Shown: positions 1-8,977 of the stretch, in pieces
Layout of the letters: the number at the start of each line of letters is the position of its first letter
How positions within the stretch are numbered: position 1 is the first letter of the stretch
Assembly: GCA_964550565.1 (NCBI GenBank)
Contig: CAZKAI010000033.1
Span: forward strand, 1-39,133
Origin: Anaeroglomus sp964550565
GTDB lineage: Bacteria; Planctomycetota; Phycisphaerae; Sedimentisphaerales; Anaerohalosphaeraceae
Reading direction: 5' to 3'
Length of the DNA stretch: 39,133 nucleotides
Position numbers and translations under genes: made by a program
The notes under the pieces: generated by a model
Told to the model about the DNA's origin: nothing
The model's input: only the letters and a program-made list of their open reading frames with translations
The model's database searches: none

Positions 1-1089
1 CAGCATCTCGGCGCTGCTGGGCAGGGCCAGCAAAACCGATCCCGCATCGACAATCGTCCCGAATCCGCTGCGATCCCGCGAATTGGAATCCAGCCAGTCG
101 GTCTTTCCGGTCTTGGCATCCAGACAGAACAGGTTGCCGCTGTTGGTCATGCCATAGAGCTTGCCCTCATGCAGCACCGGTGTATTATATTGCACGCCGA
201 CATCCGGATTGCTCCACAGCGGCGTGGGGGTAAAGGTCTCGCCCTGTTTTTCGACCTTGACGGCAAAGGTGCCCCGCCCCGCGCCGGTATAGATAACCGT
301 CTGCCCATCGACAATCGGTGTGGCGGCGTTATACGCCCGGCCCTGCGGCACAAACGGCAACTGCCACAGCAGTTTTCCATCTGCCAGCCCCACACCCACG
401 ATGCTCTTTTCGGTCAGGGTCACAACCTGTTTAACGCCATCGACCGTCAGCAGGGCGGGAGAGCCATAGTCCGGCCCCTCGCCGGCCCATTTCCATTTCT
501 CCTGGCCGTCGGCGAGATTGAACGCCATGATCGCCCCGTTGCCCTGTCCGCCCAGATGCGTGATGACCATGCCATCGACAATCAGCGGCGAGGTCGAGGT
601 AAAAAACCGCGGGACAATCTTGGGGAACGGATCTTTTCGCCAATCCAACTTGCCGGTATCGGCATTAAGACACGACACGACTCCGCCGACCCCGAGTGTA
701 ACCACCTTGCCGTCAGCGACGGCCAGCGAACTTCTCGGGCCGGGATGCCGGGATGCGGCTCCGGTAACGGCCTGGGCGGCATACTGGTCTTTCCATAGCT
801 CTTTGCCGGTGCCGGCGTCCAGGCACAGTGTGACTTCATTATCACCCTGACGGGCAAAGACATAGAGTTTGTTACCCACCAGTGCAGGGGTCGCATCGCC
901 CATGCCCACGGTGGCCTTCCATTTTTCGGTGAGTTTTTGCGGCCATTCTGCGGGAGCGGTAAAGCCGGCCGCCTTGCCGTCCCGATTGGGGCCGCGCCAC
1001 TGGGGCCAATCCCCAGCGAGCACACAGCTTGCAAGTACAACAAACAGACAGAGACTCGTTGCAATGGGGAAACGATGTGAATGTATCAT
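1..1089 (-). CDS. Exported PQQ-type beta-propeller (BamB/quinoprotein-like) protein, 3' end outside window
   Basis: This is an open reading frame of 363 codons running off the left edge; the C-terminus is missing. It starts at ATG 1089 with a good ribosome site (GGAAGGA, reverse of 1097-1103) 7 nt upstream. The N-terminus has a basic start, a hydrophobic stretch (SLCLFVVLASCVLAG) and then GDWPQWRGPNRDG, the W-R-G-P-N signature that opens many planctomycete propellers of this type. The signal peptide could be cut after VLA, or LASC could be a lipobox, making it a lipoprotein. Repeated blades follow with the pattern 'dGkvv.l...g.v.cLna.tGk..W', for example LCLDAGTGKELW and SCLNADTGKLDW. Family members are often uncharacterised cell-surface proteins; true PQQ dehydrogenase activity is not implied. 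It is related to the gene at 1785 but transcribed divergently from it. Confidence 0.9.
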   Translation of the reverse strand, partial: MIHSHRFPIATSLCLFVVLASCVLAGDWPQWRGPNRDGKAAGFTAPAEWPQKLTEKWKATVGMGDATPALVGNKLYVFARQGDNEVTLCLDAGTGKELWKDQYAAQAVTGAASRHPGPRSSLAVADGKVVTLGVGGVVSCLNADTGKLDWRKDPFPKIVPRFFTSTSPLIVDGMVITHLGGQGNGAIMAFNLADGQEKWKWAGEGPDYGSPALLTVDGVKQVVTLTEKSIVGVGLADGKLLWQLPFVPQGRAYNAATPIVDGQTVIYTGAGRGTFAVKVEKQGETFTPTPLWSNPDVGVQYNTPVLHEGKLYGMTNSGNLFCLDAKTGKTDWLDSNSRDRSGFGTIVDAGSVLLALPSSAEML

Positions 1090-1103
1090 AAGCGTGTCCT
1101 TCC

Positions 1104-1784
1104 ACTATTTGGATAAACACCCGTACGGAACTGCACCCACGGCAGCATCTGCGGCGGGCTGTATCCAATCACTCTACCCACCCCGCATCGGCCTGTCAAT
1201 ATGCTTGCCAATTATTCCCACCACCCCAATAGGAAAACCATAAATAAGGAATCCTCCGCTTTTATACCTGTATACCTGCATACTTATATACTTAATTTGT
1301 ATCCTTGTATTCTGTATTCTTGTTATCCACATAGCACAAATTACGCTAGCACTATCTTGCTATTCGTAAAAAAAATAAAAAATTTTATCTCTTTGTATGA
1401 ACTGTACATATAAAAACTCACGACTTGGGCTATTTTGATTTTTCGAACAAAAACTGCAAATCCGTCCCTACTATGGAGGCACATAAAAAATGAATAACAC
1501 GCAAAGACAATTGAATAAACAAAACAAACCACAGCGTAGTCGAAGCATCCCTGCTTCGAGTAAATCACCCACCGCCGCAGGCGGACCCCTTAATTTTATC
1601 TTTTCCCCTTTACCTTTTTGCTTTTCTTTTATTGTATTAGCAATCGCCGACTCTTTGCCTGCCTGCCGTGCAAAATTTTGGTAATTTTATATCTGTATTT
1701 TGCGTCCTTGCTGGTAAACTATTCAAACTAATCATCGTATAAGACAGGGTCTATATTAATAAAAAGTATATTTCAGGAGTTATT
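1104..1784. other. AT-rich intergenic spacer with hairpins and T-rich degenerate repeats
   Basis: I see no convincing gene here. The left part holds the reverse promoter at 1171-1199. Positions 1260-1330 hold a degenerate series of short 'tatacctg/tatcctt/tattctg' units. Two inverted repeats sit close together: CGAAGCA-tccc-TGCTTCG at 1541-1558 and CCGCC-gca-GGCGG at 1572-1584, followed by a pyrimidine-rich stretch. A 64-codon open frame at 1490-1684 has GGAGG 10 nt upstream of its ATG, but its composition is that of translated spacer, so I do not call it. Confidence 0.6.
1171..1199 (-). promoter_or_regulatory. Putative sigma70-type promoter for the reverse-strand propeller gene
   Basis: On the reverse strand a perfect -35 TTGACA (1199-1194) is followed by a 17-nt spacer and a -10-like TAGAGT (1176-1171). 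It lies about 80 nt upstream of the ATG at 1089. The call rests on consensus and spacing only. Confidence 0.5.
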
Positions 1785-4193
1785 ATGAAGACAATGAGCG
1801 TGATTGTCGCAATGGTTCTATTAGCTCTCATGTCAATGACGGCCTTTGCGGCGGACTGGCCGAATTGGCGCGGCCCGAATTGGGATGGGATTTCCACCGA
1901 AAAAGACTGGGATCCGCTGGCTGTAAACGGAGCCGCCCCGATCTGGAAGGCCGAAGTCGGTGTTGGTTTTTCTGCCATGGTGGTTGCTGACGGCAAAGTC
2001 CTCACGATGGGTAATATTGAAAAAAAGACAGATGTTATCTGGTGTCTCGATGCTAAAACCGGCAAATTGCTCTGGAAAAAAGAGTATCCCGAACCGTTAA
2101 AAGATAATTTATACGAAGGCGGCCCCAACGCAACCCCGACGGTAGCCGACGGCAAGGTCTATACCCTCAGCAAGACCGGCAAGGTCTTCTGCCTGAATCT
2201 TCAGGACGGCTCGATCATCTGGAATCGTGAACTTGGCATTAAAGTTCCGGAATGGGGATTTGCGGGGTCGCCGTACATTCTGGGTGATTTGCTCATTTTG
2301 AACGTCTCCGAAAGCGGAGTCGCGTTGAATAAAAACAATGGCGACACCGTCTGGCAGGGCGAAGACAAACCCGCCGGCTATGCCACCCCCGTCAAAATGG
2401 ACCTCAACGGCACCACACAGCTTGTGGTCTTTGGCGCCGAACAGGTGCAGGGTGTCAATCCCAAAACCGGCGCGGTCACCTGGTCTTACCCGTGGAAAAC
2501 CAACTATGGCATCAATGCCTCTGATCCGATTGTCAATGGCTCGGAAATCTTCCTGACCTCCGGCTATAACTTCGGCTGCGGCCTTTTCAAACTCAATGCA
2601 GGACAACTGGTCAAGGTCTGGCAGAACAAGAACATGCGGTCCCAGCTTTCCGGCCCGGTCGTCATCAATGGATTTATCTACGGTATTGACGATGCACAGC
2701 TTGTTTGCCTGGACTGGAAGACCGGCGAAAAGAAATGGTCTGAGCCGGCCGTCGCCAAGGGCACCCTCATGGCCGCCGACGGCAAACTGATTGTACTCAG
2801 CGAAAAAGGCAAGCTGATGGTTGCCGCCGCAAGCCCCGAAAAATTTGCACCGATTGCTTCGGCTCAGATTCTGGACGGCCGCTGCTGGACGATGCCCACA
2901 CTGGCCAACGGTAAAATCTATGCCCGCAATGCCAAGGGTACGCTGGTTTGCGTGGATGTCGCTCAAAAAAAAACGGTAGCCCTCGCTGAAATGGGGACCG
3001 CCCCCGTCGAACAGCCGGCCTGGCCCCGCTGGAAAGGCATCAAACAGGACAATATCAGCACCGAGACCGGCCTGATGAAACAATGGCCCGAGCAGGGACC
3101 TGCGATGCTCTGGCAATATGAAGGCCTGGGCGAAGGGTTTGCCTCGGTCAGTGTGGCCGACGGCAGGATTTATACGGTCGGGATGGTCAACAAGGAAGGC
3201 TTTCTAACCTGTCTGGATATGAACGGCAAGCTGGTATGGAAAGTATCCTACGGGCCGGAATGGTCCAAGTCCGTGCCGGGGGTTCGCGGAACACCAACCC
3301 TCGATGGCGATAAAGTTTATGTAATCAGCGGCGTAGGGCGGGTGCTTTGCTTCAATGCCGCCGATGGTAAGGAAATCTGGCAGAAAAACCCCTTCACCGA
3401 ATTCGGCGGCAAATACGGTATCTGGGGGATTGCCGAATCGGCGGTGATTGATGGCGATGCCCTGTTTTTTGTCGTCGGCGGTTCCAAAGCCACGATGGTG
3501 GCCCTGAATAAAAACACCGGAGACACGCTCTGGGCCAGCGACAGCATCGGCGATACCAGTTCCTATTGCACGCCGCTGTTGGTCCATCATGGGGGAAGAA
3601 AAATCCTGACCATGCTGACGGCGGACCATATTGTGGGCGTTGATGCTGCCAACGGGAAAATCCTCTGGACGGTGGCGGTGACGGATTTTGCCAAACGAAG
3701 TTCTCAGATCAATCCCAATACTCCCGTGTCACGGGATGGCATGATTTTCTACACCAGCGGTTACGACCAGGGGGCAATCATGCTCAAGCTTAACGCCGAC
3801 GGCAGTGCGGTGGAAACCCTCTGGACCAATCCGGAATTTGACAATCACCACGGCTCGGTGGTCCTGCTGGGCGATTATCTGTATGGCGCCAACTGGAAAG
3901 ACAACGGCAACGGCGACTGGCTGTGCGTGGACTGGAAGACCGGCAAGACCCTCTATACAACCCACTGGGAAAACAAAGGCTCTCTGACCTGCGCCGAAGG
4001 GATGCTGTACTGCTACGAAGAAAAGAGCGGCAATGTCGCCTTAGTCAAGGCCGATCCGGCCGGCTTTGCTCCCATCAGCATGTTTAAAGTGCCCGCCGGC
4101 GAAGGCCCGCACTGGGGGCATCCGGTGGTTTGCGGCAAACGGCTGTATATCCGCCACGGGGACGTCCTGATGGTGTACAATATCGCGGCCTGA
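1785..4193 (+). CDS. Exported double PQQ-type beta-propeller (outer membrane protein assembly BamB-like) protein
   Basis: This is an 802-residue protein with AGGAG at 1775-1779 ahead of the ATG. A signal peptide (MKTMSVIVAMVLLALMSMTAFA) is followed by ADWPNWRGPNWDGIS, the same opening as the neighbour at 1-1089. The body is two consecutive propellers. The first covers about residues 25-400 with blades such as WCLDAKTGKLLW, FCLNLQDGSIIW and VCLDWKTGEKKW. The second starts near residue 410 with a second W-x-x-W-x-G opening (PAWPRWKGIKQDNIS) and has blades such as TCLDMNGKLVW and LCFNAADGKEIW. It should act outside the cytoplasmic membrane as a scaffold or carbohydrate-related surface protein. 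The specific role is unknown, and catalytic cofactor binding cannot be shown. It ends 23 nt before the next gene, so it could be cotranscribed with the terpenoid operon, although the functions look unrelated. Confidence 0.92.
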   Translation: MKTMSVIVAMVLLALMSMTAFAADWPNWRGPNWDGISTEKDWDPLAVNGAAPIWKAEVGVGFSAMVVADGKVLTMGNIEKKTDVIWCLDAKTGKLLWKKEYPEPLKDNLYEGGPNATPTVADGKVYTLSKTGKVFCLNLQDGSIIWNRELGIKVPEWGFAGSPYILGDLLILNVSESGVALNKNNGDTVWQGEDKPAGYATPVKMDLNGTTQLVVFGAEQVQGVNPKTGAVTWSYPWKTNYGINASDPIVNGSEIFLTSGYNFGCGLFKLNAGQLVKVWQNKNMRSQLSGPVVINGFIYGIDDAQLVCLDWKTGEKKWSEPAVAKGTLMAADGKLIVLSEKGKLMVAAASPEKFAPIASAQILDGRCWTMPTLANGKIYARNAKGTLVCVDVAQKKTVALAEMGTAPVEQPAWPRWKGIKQDNISTETGLMKQWPEQGPAMLWQYEGLGEGFASVSVADGRIYTVGMVNKEGFLTCLDMNGKLVWKVSYGPEWSKSVPGVRGTPTLDGDKVYVISGVGRVLCFNAADGKEIWQKNPFTEFGGKYGIWGIAESAVIDGDALFFVVGGSKATMVALNKNTGDTLWASDSIGDTSSYCTPLLVHHGGRKILTMLTADHIVGVDAANGKILWTVAVTDFAKRSSQINPNTPVSRDGMIFYTSGYDQGAIMLKLNADGSAVETLWTNPEFDNHHGSVVLLGDYLYGANWKDNGNGDWLCVDWKTGKTLYTTHWENKGSLTCAEGMLYCYEEKSGNVALVKADPAGFAPISMFKVPAGEGPHWGHPVVCGKRLYIRHGDVLMVYNIAA

Positions 4194-4216
4194 TTATTCT
4201 CGAATGGAATCAAACC

Positions 4217-4936
4217 ATGGGCAAGGTGATTTTCTGTCAATGCAAAAAGGCCGCGATTGTCCCGGATGTCGTCCGGAATGCTCTGGCTGAGTGGCTTGGG
4301 CGCAATCCAATTGCCTGTGAAGCGGTCGAGGATTTGTGCGGTCTGGCAGCCAATCATGATGAACGACTGGTGCAGTGGGCACAGCAGGATGGTTTGGTTG
4401 TAGTTGCCTGTTACGAGCGAGCGGTGCGATGGCTGTTTGCTCTGGCAGGGACGGAACTGAAAAACGATGTTCGCGTGTTCAATCAGCGTGTACAGGCAGT
4501 CCCGGAGATTGTGGCTGGGCTCGAAGCAATGAATCTGCCGACCGGGCCGCAAATTGCCAGTGCTGCCGGGGAGTGGGTGCCGTGGTTTCCGATTATTGAT
4601 TACAGCCGCTGCGTCAATTGCCGACAGTGCTATAATTTCTGTCTGTTTGGTGTTTATACCGTGGATGCAGACGGCAAGGTGCAGGTGACTAAACCTGCCA
4701 ACTGCAAGACGGGCTGTCCGGCCTGTGCCCGCGTATGTCCCGCGGCGGCGATTATTTTTGCCAAATATACCGAAAGCCCATTTAACGGCGATGCGGTCGA
4801 TGAACAGAAGCTGGCACAGCTTCGCCAGTCCAAGGATTTCAAGAATATGTCTCCCGAGATGCTGCAGCGGCTGATTCGTGCCCGCATGGGGCAGCGAGCC
4901 GATACGATACTGACCAATCAAAAACATGACCAATAA
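4217..4936 (+). CDS. 2[4Fe-4S] ferredoxin-like protein, first gene of terpenoid operon
   Basis: I chose ATG 4217 (MGKVIFCQCKK, 239 residues). The longer frame from 4130 would overlap the upstream coding region by 64 nt and begins with non-typical sequence. Two cysteine clusters are visible: C132-x2-C135-x2-C138-x3-C142 (CVNCRQCYNFC) and C163-x3-C167-x2-C170-x3-C174 followed by P. Together they form a bacterial-type dicluster ferredoxin domain. An N-terminal CQC and about 125 residues of unrecognised sequence precede it. It presumably passes electrons to the radical SAM enzyme encoded by the next gene, whose ATG overlaps this gene's end by 11 nt (4926-4936). The ribosome site is weak, so translation may depend on readthrough from upstream. 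The role in a terpenoid pathway is inferred from context. Confidence 0.85.
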   Translation: MGKVIFCQCKKAAIVPDVVRNALAEWLGRNPIACEAVEDLCGLAANHDERLVQWAQQDGLVVVACYERAVRWLFALAGTELKNDVRVFNQRVQAVPEIVAGLEAMNLPTGPQIASAAGEWVPWFPIIDYSRCVNCRQCYNFCLFGVYTVDADGKVQVTKPANCKTGCPACARVCPAAAIIFAKYTESPFNGDAVDEQKLAQLRQSKDFKNMSPEMLQRLIRARMGQRADTILTNQKHDQ

Positions 4937-6464
4937 AGCATTACAACCCGCAGTTGTTCTGGTGGCTGACCGTACGCTCAGTGCCCGGTATCGCGTTTTG
5001 TTTGAGGGCATTTTTGCCACGATGCAGACGACGCAGGTGCCTGAGCCGGCGATGCGGTATTTTGTTGCACCACCGGCCCAGACGGATGAGTCGGGACGGG
5101 CGCTGACGGCACCGCTGGGTTTGCGGCGGGTCGAGGCGTCGCTGGTCGAGACGCTGGGACTCAAGCCCGAGGATGTGGTCTGTACGACGCCGGAACGATT
5201 AGAGAGTCTGCTGGGACCCTGGACGAAAATTGTTGCCGTCAGTTCCAGTGACCCGCTGGGAATGGGGATGAGCAATACTACCACGACCAATTTCTGGTCA
5301 GGGGAACTTTATACGCGTCGCTGGACGCGGCAACTGCTGGAGCAGATTGGGCGGGCCAAAGGCAAATATAAATTCACCGTTGTTGGCGGCGGAGCGGGGG
5401 CATGGCAATGGAAGCGGTACGATGACCCGACGGCGGCTGCGGTACTGGATGTGATTTATGAGGGCTATTTTGAAGGTGACGGGCCGAGCCTGTTTCGGGA
5501 TATTCTGGATGGCAAATCGGTACCAACTTCTGTCTGCTGCGACAAAACGTGTGCTGCGGGGATTCGACCGATTCGCAGTGCGTCGCTGATGGGGATTGTG
5601 GAGCTGTCGCGCGGGTGCGGACGCGGATGCAAGTTCTGTACGATTGCCGCCAAAAAAATGGAACACCTGCCGCACGAGACCATCCTGGCGGATTTACAGA
5701 CCAATGTTGCCGGCGGAGTTCGTTCGGCAGTCAGCGGCAGTGAGGATTTTTTCCGCTATGGTGCCGAGGGTGTCCGGCCTGAGTTTGAAAAGCTGCGCGG
5801 GCTGCTGGAACAAATGCGGCAGATTCGCGGACTGTCATTTATGCAGTTGGACCACGCTAATATTTCGAGCGTCGCCCAGATGTCCGACGACCAGTTACAG
5901 GAGGTTCGCAGGCTGCTGACGTGGGAAAAACCGACCGATTTTCTGTGGGTCAATATGGGTGCCGAGTGTGCCAATGGTCATCTTGTGGCGGCCAATTGCC
6001 CGGGCAAGCTGGCGCCGTATCGTGCCGAGGATTGGGAAGAATTGCTTTATACCACCGCCGAACGGATGACCCGCAATGGGTATTTTGGGGTGTTCAGCCT
6101 GGTGCTGGGGCTGCCGGGCGAGACGCCTGCGGATGTGGACAGGACGCTGAAGTTTGTGCGTTTTCTGGAAAAGCAGAATGCGGTGGTCTTTCCGGTGTTT
6201 TTCGAGCCGCTCAGTCCGGAACATATTCAGGCGGGCTATCGGTTTACACTGGATAAAATGACGGCGGCCCATCTGGAATTGTATCGAAGCTGTTATGAGA
6301 TTAATTTCCGCCAGGTACCTCGGCTGTTTTTTGATAATCAGCGGGCCGGCGGCGTACCGTGGGCCAAGCGTGCGGCGATGCAGTTGCTTGGCAAAACGGA
6401 AGTCTATTCCTGGCGTAAGACATTCAGGCGACTGGGTCAGAAACTGGCGGCTGCTCATGGATAA
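4926..6464 (+). CDS. Radical SAM enzyme of the terpenoid operon
   Basis: This 512-residue protein carries the radical SAM cluster motif C231-x3-C235-x2-C238 (CGRGCKFC) after a long N-terminal domain. That N-terminal region (about 1-220) contains VVGGGAGAWQW and a following 'D..YEGYFEGDGP' stretch. This layout resembles B12-binding-domain radical SAM proteins, but no D-x-H-x-x-G cobalamin motif is visible, so B12 use is doubtful. Downstream, LPGETPADVDRTL is the typical 'GlPGEt..d...t' strand of the SAM barrel. It overlaps the ferredoxin gene by 11 nt and the next gene by 8 nt, implying coupled translation. Likely roles are an oxygen-independent modification of an isoprenoid substrate or of a cyclised product. 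HpnH or HpnP identity is not supported by anything I can see. Confidence 0.88.
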   Translation: MTNKALQPAVVLVADRTLSARYRVLFEGIFATMQTTQVPEPAMRYFVAPPAQTDESGRALTAPLGLRRVEASLVETLGLKPEDVVCTTPERLESLLGPWTKIVAVSSSDPLGMGMSNTTTTNFWSGELYTRRWTRQLLEQIGRAKGKYKFTVVGGGAGAWQWKRYDDPTAAAVLDVIYEGYFEGDGPSLFRDILDGKSVPTSVCCDKTCAAGIRPIRSASLMGIVELSRGCGRGCKFCTIAAKKMEHLPHETILADLQTNVAGGVRSAVSGSEDFFRYGAEGVRPEFEKLRGLLEQMRQIRGLSFMQLDHANISSVAQMSDDQLQEVRRLLTWEKPTDFLWVNMGAECANGHLVAANCPGKLAPYRAEDWEELLYTTAERMTRNGYFGVFSLVLGLPGETPADVDRTLKFVRFLEKQNAVVFPVFFEPLSPEHIQAGYRFTLDKMTAAHLELYRSCYEINFRQVPRLFFDNQRAGGVPWAKRAAMQLLGKTEVYSWRKTFRRLGQKLAAAHG

Positions 6465-8130
6465 ACAGCAATTGCATATTCCACTGCATCAACCGGTTGG
6501 GGCCGATGTTCCCTCGGATAAGACGGTACGCGACCGACTTAAGGCCGCTTGCCGTGATATAACAGAACAGTGGGGGCTGGTCGGGCCGCTGTCGCTGGAC
6601 GCGCTGAAATCGATTGCCGCCCAAGTCCTTGTCCAGGTTGGGCTGGATGAGCAGTATCTGAAATTTACCATTGTGATTTTGAATAATGAAGTGTATCGCA
6701 AAGCCCTGTCGAGGGTGCCATTCGAAAAACGGCTGCTGCTATTGCCGCGGTGTATGCGGGATGAGACAGTCTGCAAGGGGCAGTTTGATGAAATCGGCTT
6801 GCTGTGCCGGGGGTGCGGCGGGTGCGGGATTGATGCCCTGACCCAGTTTGCTCAGCGACTGGGGTATTCGGTGCTGGTGGCTGAAGGTTCGCCGGTGGTG
6901 ATGGGGCTGCTGGAAGCCGGCGGCATTGAGGCGGTGGTTGGCGTGAGCTGCCTGTCGATGCTGGAAAAGATGTTTCCGTACATGGAAGCGGCGGCATTTC
7001 CCGGTGTTGCGGTACCGCTGCTGTATGACGGCTGTGTCCGGACGGCGTTCGATGTGGACTGGCTGATGGACTTTCTCGAAACAGCGGATGAGGATGACAC
7101 GGGTCGGCTGGACCTGCGGCAATTGCGTCAGCGGGTGCAAGCCTGGTTTGAGCCGGATGCGCTGGCCCGATGGATGGGGCAATCACCGGGGCCGGTCGAA
7201 AAGACGGCAACGGAGTGGCTTGCCCTGGCGGGGAAACGCTGGCGGCCGGCGCTGGCGGCGGGGGTGTGGGCGACATTGACCCAGACCGATGCCCATGCAT
7301 TGCCCCAGACGATTCAGAAGACCGCTGTTGCAGTGGAATGTTTTCACAAGGCCTCATTGATTCACGATGATATCGAGGATGGGGACGATTTCCGCTATGG
7401 TCAAAAGACGCTGCACGCCCAGATGGGTGTGCCGATAGCACTTAATATCGGTGATTATCTGATTGGATTGGGTTATCAATTGCTGGCGGAACTGGAGGTT
7501 GATACAGCAATTCGTTCGGCGATGCTTTCTGCGGCGGCCCAGGGGCATCGGGTTTTGTGCCTGGGGCAGGGGGCGGAGCTGGATTGGATGCATCGTCGTC
7601 ATCCGCTGTCGAGGCAGGATGTCTTGCGAATCTTTGAGCAGAAGACATCGCCTGCGTTTGAGGTGGCGCTGAAACTGGGGGCGATATTGGCAGGAGCGGA
7701 TCATGCCCTGCTTGACACGCTTACGCAGTTCAGTCGATATGTCGGGCAGGCCTATCAGATTCGAGATGACATTCTCGACTGGATGTCGGCGGAGCCGGGC
7801 AGTGATACACAGGCGGCGCGGCTTTCGATTGTCAAGGCCATCGCGCTGGAAAAGGCCGTTGGGCCGGATCGCGACAAACTGATGGATGTCTGGAACGGCA
7901 GGCTGACGGGGATGGATGCACAAAATCTGTGCAAGGCCTTATTTGAAACTTATAACGTGATTGCCGAAGCTCGGGGCCTGCTGGCGGACTTTGGCCGACA
8001 GGCGCGGGAGTGCCTGGAGGCGATTTCCTGCGGCGACCTGAAGGTCTTTTTGCGTCGCGTTCTGGCAAAAATTCTGGATGAACTGGGAGAACTGTCCTGC
8101 TGTGAGGACCATTCGCCAAGACATGATTGA
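6457..8130 (+). CDS. DUF116 domain fused to polyprenyl (E-isoprenyl) diphosphate synthase
   Basis: The start is ATG 6457, inside the end of the radical SAM gene (ATGGATAA, 8-nt overlap), giving 557 residues. Residues about 50-215 look like DUF116: LLLPRCMR, the cysteine set C117-x2-C120-x2-C123 (CRGCGGC), LGYSVLVAEGSPVVM and VGVSCLSMLEK. From about residue 245 a polyprenyl synthase follows with GKRWRP, the first aspartate-rich motif D304-D305-x2-D308 (DDIED) and the second D437-D438-x2-D441 (DDILD). Both metal-binding motifs are intact, so condensation of isopentenyl diphosphate units is expected. The product chain length cannot be read reliably. The DUF116 half is a cysteine-rich, probably metal-binding domain of unknown function. 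Its fusion to a prenyl synthase in a radical SAM/ferredoxin operon suggests that chain synthesis and redox modification are coupled. Confidence 0.88.
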   Translation: MDKQQLHIPLHQPVGADVPSDKTVRDRLKAACRDITEQWGLVGPLSLDALKSIAAQVLVQVGLDEQYLKFTIVILNNEVYRKALSRVPFEKRLLLLPRCMRDETVCKGQFDEIGLLCRGCGGCGIDALTQFAQRLGYSVLVAEGSPVVMGLLEAGGIEAVVGVSCLSMLEKMFPYMEAAAFPGVAVPLLYDGCVRTAFDVDWLMDFLETADEDDTGRLDLRQLRQRVQAWFEPDALARWMGQSPGPVEKTATEWLALAGKRWRPALAAGVWATLTQTDAHALPQTIQKTAVAVECFHKASLIHDDIEDGDDFRYGQKTLHAQMGVPIALNIGDYLIGLGYQLLAELEVDTAIRSAMLSAAAQGHRVLCLGQGAELDWMHRRHPLSRQDVLRIFEQKTSPAFEVALKLGAILAGADHALLDTLTQFSRYVGQAYQIRDDILDWMSAEPGSDTQAARLSIVKAIALEKAVGPDRDKLMDVWNGRLTGMDAQNLCKALFETYNVIAEARGLLADFGRQARECLEAISCGDLKVFLRRVLAKILDELGELSCCEDHSPRHD

Positions 8131-8977
8131 GGCTCTCGGCAGAGGGCTGAGGGCGGCCGGGCATGACAGGGACAAGATGCTGAGCTTTCTGGGGAGCCTG
8201 CAGAATCCGGATGGAGGATTTCGCGGACGCAGCACGGCCAGCGATTTATATTATTCGGTGTTTGCGACTGAGCCCTTGCTGACTGCCGGGGGCGGCTGCG
8301 ACCGGTCTGCATTGGCTGGTTATCTCAAAACCATAGACCCTTCGCGATTGGATTTTATTCATCTGTGCTGCCTGATTCGGCTGATGGGCAATCTGAATCT
8401 GCTGGATGAGGCCACGACGGCACTGGTTAAAGAACGGCTGGATGCCTTTCGCTGTGCGGATGGATTTTTTCATCACGCCGAACCGACAGCCAATGGCTCT
8501 GTCTATGGCGCATTTATGGCGATGGGGGCATATCAGGAATTAGGTTATGCATCGGATTTTGGCCGGGTGGAGAGTTTTGTCAATTCATTTCTCAATGACG
8601 ACGGTTCATTTGGCAATGATGTGCAAACGTCGATGGGTACGGTGCCGGCGACGGCGGCGGCGATGGTGATGCTGCGGCAGGCCGGCTGTGCGGTGCATCC
8701 GGCCTCGGCTCAGTGGCTGCTGTCTTGTATGACCGACGACGGCGGCATGGCGGTCAGTCCCGTGATGCCGGTTGCGGATTTGCTCAGTACCTCGACGGCT
8801 TTACATTCGCTGCGGCTGGCAGGTGTTGATGTGGGGCCGATCCGTGAGGCGGCATTGCGATTTGTAAGCAGTTGTCTGACCGACGGCGGCGGTTTTCAGG
8901 CTCATGCATTTGATCCGGCTGTCGATAGCGAATATACTTTTTATGGAATTCTGGCTTTGGGAAACCTCGGTGAATGA
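8123..8977 (+). CDS. Prenyltransferase/squalene oxidase-repeat protein (terpene cyclase-like alpha-alpha barrel)
   Basis: The protein is a single (alpha/alpha) barrel of about 284 residues built from QW-like repeats: LQNPDGGFRG, 'DGFFHH', LNDDGSFGN, MTDDGGMAV and LTDGGGFQA. The fold is shared by protein prenyltransferase beta subunits and one domain of squalene-hopene cyclases. I see no DxDD acid motif, so it may not be a cyclase by itself. The start is uncertain. ATG 8123 overlaps the preceding stop as ATGATTGA (8 nt), the same arrangement as its neighbours. GTG 8102 has GGGAGA upstream, and ATG 8078 is also open. It may act as a partner subunit to the cyclase-like product of the next gene, or bind the isoprenoid chain. 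This role is inferred from context. Confidence 0.82.
   Translation: MIEALGRGLRAAGHDRDKMLSFLGSLQNPDGGFRGRSTASDLYYSVFATEPLLTAGGGCDRSALAGYLKTIDPSRLDFIHLCCLIRLMGNLNLLDEATTALVKERLDAFRCADGFFHHAEPTANGSVYGAFMAMGAYQELGYASDFGRVESFVNSFLNDDGSFGNDVQTSMGTVPATAAAMVMLRQAGCAVHPASAQWLLSCMTDDGGMAVSPVMPVADLLSTSTALHSLRLAGVDVGPIREAALRFVSSCLTDGGGFQAHAFDPAVDSEYTFYGILALGNLGE

Noticed and set aside
169..798. Long open frame on the forward strand
   Set aside because: It lies antisense to the propeller gene at 1-1089, which has a signal peptide, ribosome site and blade motifs. The forward frame has none.
1490..1684. 64-codon open frame with GGAGG upstream
   Set aside because: It covers hairpins and pyrimidine-rich spacer, and no domain or signal peptide is evident.
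2109..3116. 335-codon reverse-strand open frame
   Set aside because: It is antisense to the double-propeller gene, whose motifs are clear; it looks like a coding shadow.
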